A DNA stretch of 64,000 bases. It comes from Anadara kagoshimensis (lineage: Eukaryota; Mollusca; Bivalvia; Arcoida; Arcidae). Below, one piece after another: positions 57,817-64,000 of the stretch. Each line of letters starts with the position of its first letter. The first letter of the stretch is position 1. The notes beneath the pieces were generated by a model that did no database searches, was not told where the DNA came from, and worked only from the letters and a program-made list of their open reading frames with translations. The DNA lies in contig CM037857.1 of NCBI GenBank assembly GCA_021292105.1, forward strand, positions 45,651,901-45,715,900, written 5' to 3'. The translations under genes were made by a program, and so were the position numbers.

Positions 57817-57881
57817 GTACAATGCAGACAATTCACTATCCTGTGGGTAGCAGGCTAGGTAAGCCATCAGCCCTAACTCAT
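57817..57881 (+). other. Candidate coding exon, plus strand
   Basis: Acceptor TTCTTTGCTGTTACAG and donor CAT/GTAAGTAC are strong. Only one frame is open, giving TMQTIHYPVGSRLGKPSA and ending in phase 0. The 74-codon frame around it has no known motif. Gene identity is unknown. Confidence 0.4.
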
Positions 57882-58049
57882 GTAAGTACAATTAGAATAA
57901 AAACAAATACCGGTACATAGTAGGTATATGTCTTAGACTAAACCCAAGAAATATTATTTTGTTTAGTTGCCTACAGATGACCGTGTATGTCTTCTTGATG
58001 TACAAGTATATTTTATATAAAATACTGGTATAAGATCTAGGTATTTTTA

Positions 58050-58320
58050 TACCCCCCCTTTCAAAGAAAAAGGGGGATATTAAATTTTAGTTTCCGTCTG
58101 TCCTTCTTTCCGTCCAAAATTATTGTCTGCCCTAATTCTCCAAAACTATGAAGCAATATTTCACGAAACTTTGTGCAAAGCAACAACATGGATAGGAAAT
58201 GCGCATATCATTAACACAAGTTGATTTGCTAATTTTTCTGGGAGCAATGGCCTTTTGAACATAATTGCAAAGTTACAAAAAAGAACCTGCTGCAGGGGAT
58301 CCTAACTCACTGAATTTGCT
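58050..58320 (-). repeat. Dispersed repeat, GCAGGTTCTTTTTGTGATTTG family, minus copy
   Basis: Minus strand: GATCCCCTGCAGCAGGTTC, TTTTTTGTAAC, then GAAAGAAGGACAGACGG and TATCCCCCTTTTTCTTTG. The plus end CCCCCCTTTCAAAG faces GGGGG as a short hairpin. Confidence 0.75.
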
Positions 58321-58822
58321 TGTTTCTTAAAAGTGGTTTTTGGATGTGTGAAAGCCACTGAAAGGTATATGTGCAAGTATGTGTATATGTGTGTTAGTTG
58401 TGTTTCCGTCAACCCTATGAAATTAAACTCTATCCAATTTTTCCCATTTTTTAGCACCAAACTTATTTTTTTTACAGTCTAAGTTTAAAAGAATAAGTCT
58501 ACTGGTCGAAAATAATTTTCCTTAAAAAGCATAAACATATATCAATGAACCTACCGGTAAGTTATTTGATAAAAGAAACTATCATTAAAAACAGCATAAA
58601 TAGATCTAAGTCTAGCTCCTTTTAATTTTGGAGAAAAGTTCCATACTTAAAGAGGTTTAATACTTATTGTCAGTCTCTGATAGAACTCTTTAGTTTTTTA
58701 TGTTGGTAAAATTTGTAGTAATGATGACTTCTTGTACCAAAAAAAATTATTTAAACATGTATCATATTTATTTACTTTTATGGTCCAAGGGAGATAATTC
58801 ACCAGACATACTTTGTTTTCAG

Positions 58823-58895
58823 GTAATCTTGTCTCCCCTTCATCAAATGTGTCCTGTTCTTGTACATCTAAAATTGACCTACTGTTACCCACCAG
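58823..58895 (+). other. Candidate coding exon, plus strand
   Basis: Acceptor ACTTTGTTTTCAG, donor CCAG/GTTAGT. It joins in phase to the 57817-57881 candidate, giving VILSPLHQMCPVL and onwards. A second plus frame and the minus strand (RSILDVQEQDTFDEGETRLP) are also open, so the reading is uncertain. Confidence 0.3.
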
Positions 58896-59202
58896 GTTAG
58901 TCCATGGACCTCAACTCTGGCACTTGCCTTCCCATAGTTAAGATCTGGGACAACAAAAACACCTTCTATTGTTGAAAAAATAAATTACCATACACTATGT
59001 TTGTCAAATAAAAAATTCAAAAATACCATTAAGCAATGAATTTGATTTGTATTCAGTCTATGAGAAATAACTAGAATGGATTCTATGTACACTGTGTAAT
59101 TCATGAATTATGAAAAAACCTTCACTTATTTCTCAATGACCCAAATAAAAATCAGATTTAATGCTTACAATTAAATTTCTGATTAGAAATTAGTTTAATT
59201 GA

Positions 59203-59455
59203 GTTGAGTAATGGTGTTTTACTTCCAAGTCAAGATTCTTTCACTTATATTGAGGCACTGAGGCAGTCAGTACAAGAATGGTAAAAGATACTGAAGTGCA
59301 TGAAGAAAACCATTGACCTTCAGCAAATGAAATGATAAACTTTCTCACACTAAAATCTACCCAAGTCGGATTCAAACCCAAGAGGTAAGAGACACTGTAA
59401 TCCATAGCGACACTGTGATCATTCAGCCACCAATGCCCCCTGATAGGAAATGAAA
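59203..59455 (-). mobile_element. tRNA-derived SINE, full length
   Basis: Minus strand: GTGGCTGAATGATCACAGTG, TTGGGTTTGAATCCGA (B box), TTTAGTGTGAGAAAGTTTAT, and a tail CAATATAAGTGAAAGAATCT, CCATTACTCAAC. It lies ~500 bp downstream of the VCPKMT stop. Confidence 0.7.
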
Positions 59456-59947
59456 TTTTTATATCATTCTGACAACACTATCTTTTATATACCAAAGTGA
59501 TAAAAAAAATGAGCAGTGATACTGCACAACCTGTCACAGCAAACATCAACATCAAGTGCCCTTGTTGACATTACAAACAATTTATGCCATTTGGTATGTG
59601 AGTGGGCATAGCTAACTAGCATTAGAAAGAACCAGCTTTCAATAAATGGAATTGTTAGAAATTTATCAAATTTAATTATTTTCTCTCATAACAAAAATAT
59701 GATTTAACAAAATTTTCTATAATAAATAGCAACTGTTACTCTACACAAACAGAGAATGTTTGCATGAAACTTCCCCTAGGCATATACATCCCTCTTCATG
59801 GCTGACAAAAAAGTACTGCCACCATACTCATCCATGTATGTATCTTTGGTCTAGCCCTTTTTTTACTTCACAACCAGATAGGTTTGGGGGTTCTTGGCTA
59901 ACCCCAATAGACGGAGATGAGTTGTTTAACGCATGGCATGTGAAACT

Positions 59948-63439
<3,492 letters not shown>

Positions 63440-64000
63440 TACTAAGCGCTCTCCGTACCCATCTCAAATCATACTGAGATGTAACAGAATTCTCGAGTAC
63501 TTTAATTTCCCAATACCTTCACAGGTACTTGGGGACGGGAGCGATTTTTCATTAATTTTGATCAAAGTTCACATATGATAAATAATCAGCTAGAATCGAA
63601 AAGAAAAACAGGATTTAAGAAACACATGTTACCGATTTTTTATATTTAATATATCGGTGAAGGTTTTTCTCTATTTGCTATGATAGAAAATATAATTTTG
63701 TTGTTGAAGAAAGTCCCGTGATGTAAGTTGCGAGTTATTCCGGTTTCCACGTGGACCCCGTGTCGTTTATTTTAGACTAGAATCAGAGATGATTTACAGA
63801 CTTTTCTCAAAGCACACTGATGGTGTACTAATATATAACAAGTCCCGGAATAAAATATCGTGACTATTCGAGTTTTTTTCTGCGTCAATAAAGTGTAAAC
63901 TCTTGTCAAAAATGTTCACGAAGAATAACCTCGGAAGTTTTGTTTTACTTCGCCTCTTATGGCAAACTCCAACATTAGTCTACTCACAGTCAGTTGATTC
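63440..64000. other. Upstream flank of VCPKMT, nothing further recognised
   Basis: No long frame, repeat or RNA gene was seen. Confidence 0.5.

Overview
The window is AT-rich animal nuclear DNA, dominated by repeats and transposons. Two spliced genes on the minus strand can be read through splice sites and phase. The organism is most likely a bivalve mollusc or a close lophotrochozoan: the many interspersed blocks built on TGACCTTGACCTTTGAACC with AAGAGGCCCATGGGCC / GGTGAGCTAAAA termini, the tRNA-headed SINEs with a shared tail (TATAAGTGAAATATTCTTGA) and the GGGAGATAA-type text are what I associate with bivalve genomes. This is recognition from memory, not a database result, and the species cannot be named.

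Layout. 1-7.3 kb: a tandem-core repeat, a LINE 3' fragment, SINE heads and small MITEs. 7.33-7.90 kb: a short hAT-like element carrying a broken BED zinc finger. 7.97-11.45 kb: a PIF/Harbinger transposon with CAG target duplications, a transposase missing its N-terminus and a convergent Myb/SANT-like gene broken by two homopolymer frameshifts. 13.95-25.98 kb: a ~172-bp satellite with higher-order structure, interrupted by a gap of exactly 1,000 N and inverted across it. 25.97-37 kb: tandem-core repeats, a 968-bp hAT-like element with a perfect 8-bp duplication, and TA-flanked inverted-repeat elements. 37-43 kb: short tandem duplications, SINEs and a MITE family with exact 6-bp duplications.

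Genes. 43.3-48.8 kb (minus): four in-phase exons of a protein with two IPxYxGC motifs, possibly a ciliary/sperm microtubule inner protein (SPATA48/SPMIP7-like, tentative). Its large intron holds a 2.9-kb TIR element inserted in a LINE fragment. 59.9-63.3 kb (minus): a four-exon VCPKMT (METTL21D) lysine methyltransferase gene, complete from start to stop apart from one missing base in exon 1. Possible plus-strand exons at 57.8, 58.8 and 63.3 kb are weaker.

The most distinctive structure is a superfamily of repeats sharing both ends (GC-rich palindrome plus GCTCACCTG at the 5' end, stem-loop plus GGTGAGCTAAAA at the 3' end) but carrying different tandem cores. The commonest core has a ~145-bp period whose best-conserved part is a cluster of four nuclear-receptor half-sites. 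An inverted repeat at 52.5-55.7 kb gives an occupied and an empty site for one such element. Assembly noise matters here: single-base indels are dense from ~18.2 to 25.9 kb, and homopolymer indels break two otherwise readable genes.
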